This document shows positions 11,722 to 27,622 of a stretch of DNA of 64,000 nt, one piece after another. The stretch spans positions 1,054,001 through 1,118,000 of the forward strand of contig JAPWFG010000022.1 in assembly GCA_028015205.1 (NCBI GenBank), read 5' to 3'. This DNA is from Mytilisepta virgata (Eukaryota > Mollusca > Bivalvia > Mytilida > Mytilidae). The position numbers and the translations under genes are program-made. Below the pieces are notes generated by a model. It was not told where the DNA came from and searched no databases. It was given only the letters and a program-made list of their open reading frames with translations. How positions within the stretch are numbered: the stretch's first letter is position 1; each line of letters opens with the position of its first letter.

Positions 11722-14168
11722 AGCTCACCTGGCTATTGCCAGGATGAGCTTTTGCCATCACTTGGCGTCCGTCGTCCGTCTGTCATTCCAAAACCCATTT
11801 AGGAGTTATTGCCCTTTTTAGCTCACCTGGCCAAAGGCCATGTGAGCTTTTGCCATCACTTTTCGTCCGTCGTCCGTCCGTCCGTCCGTCGTAAACTTTT
11901 CATTCAAAAATCTTCTCCTCTGAAACCGCTGTGCCGATTGGTTTGAAACTTAATAGGAATGATCTATGACATGTCCTCCACAAACGATCCTCATTTTATA
12001 TTGATCCGATGAAAAACATGGCCACTGTTACTAAAAATAGAACATAGGGGTTAATTGCTGTTTTTTGCTAATAACTCAAAAACCGTTACAGATATCGAAA
12101 ATCTGACGGGGTAAAATTAATCAGCATGACGAGATCTACCTACCCTGAAATTTTAAAGAAAATCCCAAAACCCATTTAGGAGTTGCCCTTTTTTTGTCAA
12201 ATTTTCAAAATATTTTCATTCAAAAATCTTCTCCTCTGAAACCGCTGGGCCGATTGGTTTGAAACTTAATAGGAATGATCTATGACATGTCCTCTACAAA
12301 CGATCCTCAATTTATTTTGATCTGATGTAAAACCTGGCTGTCGTAGCTAAAAATAGAATATAGGGGTGGATGTGTTGTTTTTGGCTTATAACTTAAAAAC
12401 CGTTACAAATATAAAAAATCTGACGGGGTAAAATTAATCAGCATGACGAGATCTACCTACCCTGAAATTTTGAAGGAAATTCCACAACCCGTATAGGAGT
12501 AATTGCCCTTTTTTCGTCAAATTTTCTAAATTTTAACATTTTTCGTCATTTATCTCCAAAACTATTTGAGATGGAAGTGAAATGTAAATTTGAAAAATGT
12601 TTCCCATGTTGAGATCTACCTACCCTGAAATTTTAAAGAAAATCCCAAAACCCATTTGGGAGTTGTTGCCCTTTTTTTGTCAAATTTTCAAAATTTTTTC
12701 ATTCAAAAATCTTCTCCTCTGAAACCGCTGGGCCGATTGGTTTGAAACTTAATAGGAATGATCTATGACATGTCCTCTACAAACGATCCTCAATTTATTT
12801 TGATCTGACGTAAAACATAACTGTCGTAGCTAAAAATAGAATATAGGGGTGGATGTGTTGTTTTTGGCTTATAACTTAAAAACCGTTTCAGATATCAAAA
12901 ATCGTAAAATTGGTCAGCATGACGAGATCTACCTACCCTGAAATTTTGTAGGAAATTCCAAAACCCGTATAGGAGTTATTGCCCTTTTTTCATCAAATTT
13001 TCAAAATTTTAACATTTTTGCATTTATCTCCAAAACTATTTGAGATATAAGTGAAATGTAAATTGAAAAATGTTTGCCATGTTGAGATCTATATACCCTG
13101 AAATTTTGAAGGGATTCCCAAATTCTATTTAGGAGTTATTGGTTTGTGTAATTTGAGATTGGGTTCTGTTAAATTTATTTAAGGTTCACCCTTATTCCTG
13201 GTCAATTTTATCAACTTCCTGCCAGGACTACCACCATCAGGGAACATATTTTAACATTAAACCTTATGAAAAATAAATCTTCAACAAATTTTCCCTGGAC
13301 AATTGAACCAATTGCAACAAACTTGGTCAAATAGTTGATTAATTGTCCAATGAAAACCAGACTCCAGGTGAGCGATACAGGCTCTGCTGAGCCTCTTGTT
13401 TTGTCAAATTTTCAAAATTTTAACATTTTTCGTCATTTATCTCCAAAACTATTTGAGATAGAAGTGAAATTTAAATTTGAAAAATGTTTGCCATGTTGAG
13501 ATCTACTTACCCTGAAATTTTAAAGGAAATCCCAAAACCAATTTAAGAGTAGTTGCCCTTTTTTTGTCAAATTTTCAAAATTTTTTCATTAAAAAATCTT
13601 CTCCTTTGAAACCGCTGGGCCGATTGGTTTGCAACTTAATAGGAATGATCTATGACATGTCCTCCACAAATGATCCACAATTTATTTTGATCTGACATAA
13701 AACATGGCTGTCGTAGATAAAAATAGAATATAGGGTGCATGTGTTGTTTTTGGCTTATAACTTAAAAACCGTTACAGATATCAAAAATCTGACGTGGGGT
13801 AAAATTGATCAGCATGACAAGATCTACCTACCCAGAAATTTTGAAGGAAATCCCAAAACCCATTTAGGAGTTCTTGCCCTTTTTTCGTCAAATTTTCAAA
13901 ATTTAACATTTTTCGTCATTTATCTCCAAAACTATTTGAGACAGAAGTGAAATGTAAATTTGAAAAAATGTTTGCCATATTGAGATCTACATACCCTGAA
14001 ATTTTAAAGGAAATCCCAAAACCCATTTAGGAGTTATTGCCCTTTTTTGTCAAATAAATTTTCCCTGAACAATTGAACCAATTGCAACAAACTTGGTCAA
14101 ATAGTTGATTAATTGTCCAATGAAAACCAGACTCCAGGTGAGCGATACAGGCTCTGGTGAGCCTCTTG
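11722..14168 (+). mobile_element. T-tract element copy T2, split by nested copy T3
   Basis: The 5' end AGCTCACCTGGCTATTGCC starts after T5 at 11722. The 3' end, hairpin GGCTCTGGTGAGCC plus TCTTG, finishes at 14168 and is followed by TTTT. Removing 11820-13398 joins GTTATTGCCC-T-tract to GTCAAATTTTCAAAA, which is the order seen in intact internal units. T2 alone is therefore about 870 bp. Confidence 0.75.
11820..13398 (+). mobile_element. T-tract element copy T3, nested in T2
   Basis: A full-length copy: AGCTCACCTGGCCAAAGGCC at 11820, a (GTCC)n stretch, several repeats of the CTTCTCCTCTGAAACCGCTG and CTCCAAAACTATTTGAGAT units, and the 3' end GCGATACAGGCTCTGCTGAG then CCTCTTG at 13398. It sits in a T-tract (T5 left, T4 right) where uninterrupted relatives have T6-T7. 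Confidence 0.8.
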
Positions 14169-14189
14169 TTTTAAAAAGCGAGGATCTGT

Positions 14190-17900
<3,711 letters not shown>

Positions 17901-20706
17901 GTTTTGTCTATCGATTAAACGACAGTACCAGCTAGCCAAACGCCACTTAAGACTAGCTGTCAAGACCAGAATACAGCTGATCAAACGTCATCTAGGGTCA
18001 GCTCCAGCTGACCAATGAATACATCTTACAGTAAGGAGTAAGAATACATATACATGTAGTTATAGGGAGGGGAACTTAGAGGTTAAAAATTACAAAGCCA
18101 GATCTATTTTGAGGGGGCAATAAGGAGTAAGAATATATATGGTTATAGAAAAAATAACAAAGACAAATCTATTTTGAGGGGTGGGGAATACCCACTTGGG
18201 ACTCCCATATAAATCAATGAATGCATCTTCCAAACAGGAGTAAGAATATTTACGGTTATAGGGTAGGCATCTCAAGGGTTTCAAAATTACAACGAAAAAT
18301 CTATTTTGCGGGGTAACACGCACTTGGGACCCCCATATACATATACAACAATGAATAGTGCAATCCCTATTATTTGATTGAAATCTGTTTTTTTTACTCT
18401 TAAAAATAAAAAATGTAATTATAAAAAAACAAGGTATGAATCTGTGCAATCTCTATTGTTTGAAGAAAAAAAAAGTTTTTTAATCCATGCATTTTACTTT
18501 GTTTGGGAGACAATACCCTTTATTGTATAAAAGACAAAATATTACAGACAGTATATATCACAATGTTATCTGAAATTCAAAACTTTTACATAATATAAAA
18601 TCTTGGCTTGAGTGGTTATCCAGAGAAAAAGGCGTCTTGGTATCCTATTCCTCTTTATTTTTGTGTAGAATGCGCATTTCCTGATTAACCTTCAACAGGC
18701 ATGCTCGTGATCAAAACCCTGGAAAGCCTAACTTAAGGCGCCCCAGTTTTGCGATAAATAGAACCTATCGGCCCTAAATAGGTTTGCCGAAATCCGAGTT
18801 AGGTAAACTTTACCAGAGGAGTTTGAACCCTATCTTTCAATGTTTGTTTGAAGGATTGCATTTTATGAAATTTCATAGTTCAGAGTATAAATGATATAAT
18901 ATATATATTATAGTATTATATATGGTATGTTTTATCTTCCTTCTCATTACACATAATCATCAAGATATGTTTTGTATGGACTCCATATTTCGATTTTTAA
19001 GTAATCCTGAATCCTGGATGTTGCTATACGGACCTGATGTTGCTAAATTAAGAAAGGGAAATCTTTTTACACCTGTAGAATAAGGGTAATCTTGAAAATG
19101 GCATGATACTGTCCTCGTAATTTTCTTTCATTTGTGTTTTTTTTCACTTCGGTCCATATAATTTTTGTCTTGCGACCAACCGGTCCATATTACTGCCATA
19201 TGACATAAACATAAGATGTTTTCTTGATTGAGAAATTAAAGTTTGATACAGAATAGAATTGAATTTAAAAAAATTACATGTAATTAACAAAAAAATGTTA
19301 CTGTGAACTTTATCATAATTTTGTACAAAATCTCAATCATATCAATTTTTTTATCTTAAAATGTATATAAATAAATTAAAATAAGATCATATATGTAAAT
19401 CGCATAGCTAATAGCATATTAAACAGTTGGTGGTAAAATTAGCGCTTTGTAAGATTCATTTCATTTATGTATACATAAAAGTTGTTTTGGATTTAGGTAT
19501 TATTTATGAATTTTCCATAAATGCCTTATTCCTTAAAGTTTTGGTATTCCTTTGCTGAAGTTTAGGAGATAATTGTGTTGTATTTTGGCGACATCAATTG
19601 TTGAGTAGATGGTTTCAAATTGAAAAAAAACGAACAGTTTCAACCATATTTCCAAATCGAAAATTGATGGCGGCAGATATTAATAAATGCAGTCCTTTAT
19701 TTCCATTACAATTTAAGTTCAAAGATTGAGAAAAAAAAAGATTTTTGAAATCCTGAAGTTAGGCTTTGCACGTGCCGTCATATCAGAGGGCATCAATTAC
19801 AGAATTGATGGTCTGAATTTTTCAACGTCATTTAATGATAATCAACGTTACAACACGCTACAATATAATGGGTTATACCTCTTATCTAATTCATTTGTTC
19901 GCTTTGTTACTTTATTCAAGAATTTGATTTTATTTTTTGATCTCGTTGACAATTCTGATTTGTCTTATTACTTCAGTATTATTTTGTCTATACCTTACAG
20001 CAATATTTCAAGAAAAAAAACCTGGTGGGCATTACGCTTGCAATTCCCACCAGAGGGAAGCAAATGTGAGGGAGAAGTCAGCACAAAATCACAAGCATAT
20101 AACTAAACAAGTGTCCAAACCTTACAACTTAGTCTTCAATGAAGGAAATCCACACCATGCCACAAGCCCTGGGTGGCCCCAGAGATATAGATGAGTAGTT
20201 GTATATTCAGCGGTAAACTATCACGTCAGTAAATAAACTAAAAAGGTAATCGAGACAAAAACGTTGCATGGTGACAAAATCATACGAACAAAACAAATAA
20301 CCACCGTGCAAGCTCAGTTAGCATAACGCTAACGGACAGACTGAATCTTTCAGTTATCATAACGCTAATGGACAGACTGAATCTTCCAGCCCTAAAGTCT
20401 TACTGTCTGGAAACCTCAGTTCGTGGAATGAAATTTTGCATTTTGGAAGTCTGAAAGATAGAATTATAAATTATTTTTTGTAGGATAATTAACCTCAATG
20501 AATCGTCCAAGAAAACATAAAAAATTACCAATTTATATAAAGGTTATATTTTATAACAGAACATACTATTCTGAATGGAGAATTTACAATTGAAAAATAA
20601 ATGCACTAAAAAATTTGAAAATGTTAAGAATTTGAAATGACTATCTCGGGCCTGTCTTAAATTTACAAAGCCACAGTTTATAACATTTTCCGTGGAATTG
20701 TGCATG
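17901..20706. other. No gene recognised; degenerate tandem repeat at 18030-18340
   Basis: Three diverged units at 18030-18340 share GGAGTAAGAATA, GGTTATAG, ATCTATTTTG and CACTTGGGAC. The rest is AT-rich. A long ORF at 19726-20106 has no recognisable motif and biased, low-complexity composition. A 46-bp direct duplication (CATAACGCTAA, GGACAGACTGAATCTT) sits at 20321-20395. Confidence 0.5.
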
Positions 20707-20709
20707 TTA

Positions 20710-21050
20710 GGGACGAGATCAAAAGTTCAATGTAGGATAAAAAACTTAATTCAAATAGTTTGGGGGTGGGGGGGGGGGGGGGGGGGGGGGGGAGTTTTGT
20801 TATCCGACATCGATTTTCGGATTGAAAAATACGGATTCAAGTGATGTCCAAGTAAATATACAGAACTAACATACATTGTTGAGGAAAAACAGGACCCATG
20901 ATACAAAAAGTATACACTCAAAGCATATGCCCATATTGGGCCATCAATTTTTCCCAAATTAAGTTTAGGGGGGGTGGGGGGGGGGGGTCAGTGAAAAAAC
21001 TATGTGAATTAAGTTTTTTTTATCCTACATTGAACTTTTGATCTCGTCCC
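20710..21050. mobile_element. 341-bp MITE with 3-bp TTA target duplication and poly-G tracts (PIF/Harbinger-like)
   Basis: Terminal inverted repeats of about 44 bp: GGGACGAGATCAAAAGTTCA onwards, and the complement ending TGAACTTTTGATCTCGTCCC. TTA flanks both sides (20707-20709, 21051-21053). G-runs abut the inner ends of both arms (about 20761-20793, 20968-20987). A TTA duplication with G-starting termini fits the PIF/Harbinger class (family knowledge); no transposase is present. Confidence 0.8.
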
Positions 21051-23173
21051 TTATGGGAATGTAAAATTTAATATTCTATCTCACAGGGAAGGTTGTCTCC
21101 CTTGAACATTGGAAATATGATAGTCGAAATATGTTTGTTTCTCATGAAGACATGATTTAACAAATTATGGTAAGTTCAATTGTTTTATTCACGACTTAGC
21201 TAATTGCACCTGTCAACCAAGTAAGTACACAATTTACATTGCTCAAGGTATTCATATTTTGAAAAATCCAGTCCGCTAACTGAGGTTTTCAGACAGTAGG
21301 AGGCAACACCAGCAGCCAGGTTGTGGAAAGCCAAATACTGGCCGATGTAAAGCGAAAGGTTCATGAAGTGAAATGACTCAAACAGTAAGTCTGATTGCAC
21401 AAATTAAAAAAAAATCTTAAAAATTGGTAATTAAGTAATGTAATAAAATGTATCACAAAATTCCGAAATAAAATACTTGTTTATTAAATCAGGCTGGTGG
21501 TATGAAGTAAACTTTGAGTTGTTAAAAGTACTCATTTTTATCTCACACGCATTATTTCATGAATGAGCAGTGCAAAAAATATACCTTGTCAGGTAAAGAT
21601 ATACCTATTTAAATACGTTTAATCAGCATTTACAAAATTTTATATCTTGTAAAATCTTTGGTACTGTAATCCACACCTCTACAAACTGAGGCCTTAAGGT
21701 GTACCCCACTAGCGTAGCTAATGGAGGGTTAGGGTGGTTATAAATGGATCTATAATTTTTTTCGTACACGAGGGAAGACCAGTTACACTCCACACCTCAA
21801 AAGTCATCGTCCTACGATGACCATATACCAACTTCAACCCATTTGCCAACTAGCCCGTTTGTTTAAGTTGGGTGCCAATATAACAGCTAATCATGATTGT
21901 CTCCCAACCGGGGTACTGTACTGTAGTCCACACTCCTAGCTGAGCTTAAGGAGTACTCCAGTAGCACAGCCAATAGATGCTAATTATAAACCATAAACCT
22001 GTTACTTTTCTATTACTTTTATCGTACACGAGGGAAGCCCTGTTAAAATATTAAAATTGGTATTGCTGTATTCTGCAAACGGAACTATAATACGTACCCG
22101 GCCAATAAAGGAAAGTGTGTAATAGCAATTTATTTGGCATTTCAGCATGCAAATTCTCCAAAACAATAACCAAAATTATCATTTTTTAAATATTTTAAAA
22201 TACTCTCATTGGATGAAAACTGTGATTAAAAAATGAATTGAATGTTTTACAAGTACAAAAATTGAACATCGCGGGAAACAACCCTATTGTTCACCTCCAA
22301 ACATCCCAATTTTCCCCCGCACGGGAGACAACTGCACAATCGCGGAAAACAGCCCTATTGTTCAAGGGAGACAAACTGCGTAACTTTTATAACCCTGGCA
22401 GATTTTTTGATAGTACAAACAAATTTCTGACTCTCTGACGTAATTGTAGGTAAAAGAGCGGACATTGTTTCGTGTTAAGTGCATTAATAGATTCCTAACT
22501 TTATATGTTAAAGCAATTTCTTAAGGTGCGAAAATGCTCCACATTTTGCATGGTCGATATAATGTCACTACTGCCTAAAAGATTCTAATTTTATAAACAA
22601 AACAAATAAAGTTCAATGATGCAATGCTTGTTACTTAGTTACTATGTATTCTGAATGCAGTTAACAGGTAATTATCATTTTTAAATTACGCATGTTCCAG
22701 GAAAGGCGTATTAAAATATATTTAAACAGCAATACCGAATCTGGTAAACAATATCAGATATCTATGCTGTTAAAAAAGGTTTTCAAATGCTTGTTGTTAT
22801 TTTAAAGGAGAACGATATAGTATCCAGTTCGTCTTTTTTTTTAGAATCAAGAACTGACAATGAACAGAATTGGTGTGCAAAATATGGAATTGAAATGGAG
22901 AATAAGAATAGTGCTGAAAGCTGACAAAAATACGCTAATGTGAACAACAATTAATTATAAATATTATATATGTTGATTAATTTACAGCTTAGGGTCTTAC
23001 ACAGGGACGTTAAACAAGTTTATTGATAAAAACAGCATTGTTTACCACGTAGAGAGTTGACGTGAAAGATCTATCAGGAATATATACTTAGTTTAAACCT
23101 ATATGGAACTGACTTCAAATAAGTGTGGTATTATATCAAGGAGAAAGGGCAACATTATCGTTGACAAAGAAGT
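21051..23173. other. Intergenic; diverged direct repeats, no confirmed gene
   Basis: A pair of diverged repeats at about 21660-21795 and 21900-22045 share TACTGTA, GTCCACAC, AAGG-GTAC and CGTACACGAGGGAAG. At 21200-21400 short ORFs look protein-like on both strands and cannot be assigned. At 22260-22370 GCGGGAAACAACCCTATTGT is loosely duplicated. The stretch 22689-22808, upstream of the PAN exon, has a diverged copy at 24616-24736. Confidence 0.5.
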
Positions 23174-23558
23174 ATGAAGATTTTCACAATATCTTCTATT
23201 ATTAAACCACGATCAAAATTGGTTGTATCTGTGTTATGTTGGTCTGTCATTCTAATTGTATGTTCAAACTGCATATTCCTAGACGATGTGTGTAGTAAAG
23301 ATGACAAAGAATGTCGTTACCCAAATATCAAGTCAACTGGTACCCAACAAGTTGGAACATGCCAAGCAGACAATGTGCTAAGACGTGTACAAGGAACGAG
23401 TTTCCTGAAGTGCGTGAAGGAGTGTATGATGACATCACAATGTACGGGTATAAACTACAGGAAAAATTGGAAAATATGTGACGTCATGGGAGCTCCAAGC
23501 CAGTCTCTAATTAAGGAGTCGGGATGCATCTACAGTAGCATTGATTCCTGGGTCAAAG
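23174..23558 (+). CDS. Exon with hydrophobic leader and PAN/apple-like domain
   Basis: The ATG at 23174 gives 128 residues before the donor AAAG|GTAAAA. Residues about 17-36 (KLVVSVLCWSVILIVC) form one hydrophobic segment after a basic N terminus, a signal peptide or signal anchor. Residues 60-126 look like a PAN/apple domain: GTCQADNVLRRV, SFLKCVKECMMTSQCTGINY, NWKICDVMG, ESGCIY, with cysteines at 63, 80, 84, 90, 102 and 118. PAN domains bind protein or carbohydrate ligands and often precede other domains in mollusc lectins. The exon ends in phase 1, but the next recognised exon opens in phase 0. A weaker in-phase donor, CCTGG|GTCAAA (exon end 23550), would repair this. Confidence 0.8.
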
Positions 23559-23859
23559 GTAAAACAAAAAGATAGTTGGTGTTTACAATGCTACATTCCA
23601 AGAAATTTATGAGACGGGGTTTGTTGAAATATGTGTTAGAATGTTTGCTGCCATAGAACTCTTATTGTTAGCAAATCTTTCAATACCTTTATTAAATAAT
23701 ACGATTAAAACAGCCCTAATACTACCAAAACGGCATGAGTCATACTGGTGACGTCGTCCTGGTCATATAAATCATGTGATCTATATTGCTTTTCGGCCCG
23801 GTACAATACAGAAAAAGGCCTATGTTCCCTAGGGCTAATACAGCCTTTTCACTTCCGGT

Positions 23860-23960
23860 CGTTGTCAGGATTCATTGCTAGTCCGTATTGGAAATATTGG
23901 CCCTATATTCACATCATTGCCAGTCCGTATTGGACATATTGGCCCTATATTCACATTTGA
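23860..23960. repeat. 43-bp direct duplication
   Basis: CATTGCTAGTCCGTATTGGA and CATTGCCAGTCCGTATTGGA are each followed by a near-identical ATATTGGCCCTATATTCACA. It lies within the first intron, next to the foldback at 24021-24164, which shares GTATTGG/CCAATAC words. Confidence 0.8.
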
Positions 23961-24020
23961 TGTATGTAATACAGCATTCAGAACAATATGTATTTAAAAA
24001 GTTGGATTATTTAATAAAAG

Positions 24021-24164
24021 TGTTATGAACTGACTGTTTCTGTATTGGCACTGGTATAGATTCTCGGTCAGCTGTATTGGCCCTCGACCTTACGGGTCTC
24101 GAGGCCAATACAGCAAATCTTGAATCTATACCAGTGCCAATACAGAAACAGCCAGTTAATAACA
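24021..24164. mobile_element. 144-bp foldback (inverted-repeat) element
   Basis: TGTTATGAACTGACTGTTTC / GTATTGGCACTGGTATAGAT pairs with the right arm ATCTATACCAGTGCCAATAC / GAAACAGCCAGTTAATAACA. The centre, CCCTCGACCTTACGGGTCTC-GAGG, is itself palindromic. Layout resembles 56852-56994. Confidence 0.8.
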
Positions 24165-27101
24165 CTATAGTATTTCATTGGTCATTTTTTTCATGCTTTC
24201 TTAGTATACTTAGTTTTATTTAAAAGATTCACAAAGGCCAAAGCCATTTACAAAATAGAGAAATGAACACAAGGTAAAACTTTGGTACAAAGTAAAAGGC
24301 GTTCATCTGAAACATCTAACCCGAGTAAAACCTTGTATTAGATTTATCCCATTTAATCCTGTTAGAAAAATAATGTGAGCGGTAAATTATCTTTGACTTT
24401 CAAGTGAGACATTACACACCTTTTTTAAAAATTTGATTGCAATCATTATATTGTGTTTTGAATGGAAGGGAAATAATATTAATTGTCTATACTTTCATTA
24501 ATAATGTACTATCCTTGCGACCAAAATAGTTTTTTGAACAATGATAGAATGTTTATGAACTGGTACTTATTCTTAATGCACTATGGTTAAATCTATAATA
24601 TCAGTTTTAAATTATGCATGTTCTAGGGACGGAATATAATAGATTCTGATGATATTAATATTTAAACAGCAATACCGAATCAGATATGTTTGCTGGTGAA
24701 TAAAACGGTTTCAAATGGTTGTTGTAATTTAAAGGGGTAGGCCTGGGTTAGTCCAAAATTTTCCACTCGTTTAATTTTTTTCATGTTTTTGTCATGCATT
24801 CTATATGTCTCAATACACCACCTGAGAAAATTTTGTTGAAATTCAAACACGCGTTTCCTTCACAGGGTTCATTGAAAATGAGCATTTAAGGGGTACCCTT
24901 CATTCAATGAGATGACACGAGTTAAGGAATATTACTACCTCTCATAGGACATATGTTTGATAAAAAATAGTTATAATTGTTGAACTGAAGAACAGGGGTA
25001 TAGTCGTAAAAAAATGAAATATGATGGTAAAATTCATTCTTTACATGCAAATTCAAAGGTAAAAAGTACCAGACATGTTAGGAATTTCGTTCATTTTCAG
25101 TTGCCTTATTAAATATTCAAACACTGCTGTAAAAACATCTGTCGTTTAATCTTACAAAAATCTATTTAAACAAATATCATATATATGTGTGTTATATGAC
25201 AAAAAGTTATGAAATTTTAACCACAAGTTTTCACAAAATACTCGATCAATTTTGATATTAAGACATTGGAAAAAAATAAATATTTTCCCATAATACTATT
25301 TGAAGCTGCATTATTATTCATTATATGTAGTTTATATATGCTATACAACAGATCATGGTTACTAGTATATGACTTAAGGCAAAATATATCTCTAAAACAT
25401 TCGATTCATCAATTTTAAAAATGCTAATATTTAAAAATAATCCTTAAAATGTCAGGAGTGTGACACTATACATGTATGTGTGATGGACTATTACTGTTAC
25501 AGTATAAGACTAACAGGAGAATGTGATATAAGCAACCGCACACTGAGATGAGGACGGGATAAGCATACACTAAAAACACGCACATCTCAGGAAAAAAGGG
25601 GGGGGGGGGGGGTAATTCTAGATTATATATTAGGAATTTACAGGACGAGTAGAAAATTCTAGTAAGGATTTATGAAATTATTGCAAATATTAACTCAGCA
25701 TTTTCTTCATTTCGAGCGACTTTTTCAACATCTTAATAAAATGTCGGGTCGAATTTATATACCATGTAAATATCTCCATTCCTGTAATGAATTTTATACT
25801 GAAATAATGTTTGATAATTGAACGAATCAGTACTAGCAAAAACTAGAGCTGGGAGCATAATAACTAGATCCTATCCCCGGAATACTGTCATGACTGTGTG
25901 TCTCATATACTTCGGCAACAGAATTCTACATGAAATACTCCAGACCTCACTGTTATTCTGTACTTTTAATATAACAATTCGGCATGTCTTAATGGTCAAC
26001 ATGGATCAAACTTTCGGAGACGTAACTTGCACATATTCTGCAACGTCAAATGATGCAAATATTAGTGAAATGCACACGAATATAGGAAAATCAGATGTCA
26101 TTAAATATTTGGGACATTTCAACAGCGGAAAAGGCAATAATTCGTTACGACTATTGCAAACAAAAGATAGTGTAACACTTTCTGTAATAATTTGAGTTCA
26201 AAAGATTCGACGCATTTACATTGTGATGAAGGGCGAAATCTATGTCAAAAGTTTTTATAGACTTAACAAATTAGAAAAAGGGAAGCCTAGGCTTCTTGTT
26301 CCCTACCCAATCTTAAAAATCGAATCGTTGCCTCCTAATGATAATTCTGTAATTAGTGATTTTTTTTTTCGCCGTAAAGGATTTTTTTTTTACATTAATA
26401 TGAGTTAAAGATAGTTCCACAAATCTTAATCGCTGTAGTATACACGGAAGTTCCGGAGATTATCATCCCGTCGGTAGTCACCGTTTCAAGGTTTGTGCGT
26501 AGATAATGAATTTGTCTTTAAAGTAGGTTTTTTCATCTCATGAATAATAAAAAAAAAATGGATAACAGGAAAGGTCAACAATGACATACCAATCAATCAA
26601 CACCATTTCACAGACAGAGCCACGGAGAAATAAGATACCAGATCACAAAACACAAACATAAACACAACAGAGAGTCAGGATGGTCTAACTTAGTACAGTT
26701 ACTGAACAGTGGTGGGGTTAAACCGGTTTTATGGGTAGCCCTTTCATCTACACTGGCACTCTGGTATATAAAACACACAATAAAAACCAATACAATATGA
26801 ATGCAAACAAAGTAATGAAGAAGATTTACTTTATATCTTGATTTTGGGTATTATATCTCTGGAGACATACCCTGTCGAAAACCCCATTAAAGACTGAAGC
26901 CTCGTTTTCATTCATTTTGAGTTCCTGTTGAAGATAAATACAGACTCTCTATTTGTGTTATGCTTCCTTTAGAAAGACATTTCATGCTGTCTGTCTTTGG
27001 TATATCATTATTGGTATTTCCTGTTATGAGCATTATTACATGCATTTGCTCATTGAAAAAACGTCCAATAGCCTCTTATGACGTCTGTTCCATTATTTTA
27101 G
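24165..27101 (+). other. Rest of the first intron; contains one unassigned ORF
   Basis: An ORF at 25818-26195 (125 codons; MDQTFGDVTCTYSATSND, GKSDVIKYLGHF) is not recognised. It has AG|TA at 25829-25832 in phase 1 and a possible donor AGATAGT|GTAACA in phase 0, so as an exon it would reconcile the PAN and EGF phases. The polypyrimidine tract is poor, so this is only a hypothesis. The sequence 24616-24736 is a diverged copy of 22689-22808. A G12 tract lies at about 25600. Confidence 0.35.
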
Positions 27102-27192
27102 AAGTTGGCTGGGCTTTGCAATGGTCATCCTTGTCCAGAAGGAACAAAATGTCAACTTACTGAAAATGGTGATGTAACTTGTATTCTAGCAT
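27102..27192 (+). CDS. EGF-like exon of the PAN-EGF-sushi-FReD gene
   Basis: Acceptor CATTATTTTAG, donor GCAT|GTAAGT. It encodes KLAGLCNGHPCPEGTKCQ then LTENGDVTCILA: a short EGF-like pattern C-x3-C-x5-C-x9-C whose last cysteines would be supplied by the next exon (its first codon after the split Tyr is Cys). Such compact EGF modules often sit between N-terminal and FReD regions in mollusc proteins. Phase 0 in, phase 1 out; the exit matches the sushi exon. Confidence 0.7.
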
Positions 27193-27474
27193 GTAAGTGT
27201 CTATGTAAATAATATATTTAGAGTAGAACAATATCTTCAGACTTTAGTTTTATATACTAGTATATAGATTCTACAACGATGACCGGTTGATTATGAAATT
27301 TATCAACTCGAGATAATTAGATTTTCATTTTTGAATACATTTCACAATAAACGCGTCAAGAGTTTTATAATCTTTTTCTCTTATGACAATGTAAAACTCC
27401 TAGAGGTCTTCCGTACGTTTTTGGCGGGAAATTTCACAAGCCGTATTTATCCAACGTGTGGTGATATTTATAGG

Positions 27475-27622
27475 TAACTAATTCAAGAATTTGAATATCC
27501 CAAAATATTCGAGTGACCGAAAAACACCTCAATTCACGAATGCGCGCAGGGCATGAGGGAATTATTAGTGTTTTCCGGTCACGAGTTGAATATTTTCGAT
27601 ATTCAAATTCTTGAATTAGTTA
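27475..27622. mobile_element. 148-bp foldback element in intron
   Basis: TAACTAATTCAAGAATTTGA at the left pairs with TCAAATTCTTGAATTAGTTA at the right. The inner arms share AATATTC and CCGGTCAC / GTGACCG. It lies between the EGF and sushi exons. Confidence 0.8.

Noticed and set aside
21200..21400. Protein-like ORF on the minus strand, with an alternative exon-like reading on the + strand
   Set aside because: Both strands offer plausible splice sites and peptides and neither is recognisable, so I made no call.
25818..26195. 125-codon ORF as a gene of its own
   Set aside because: No recognised domain and no promoter or splice support; kept only as a possible missing exon of the FReD gene.
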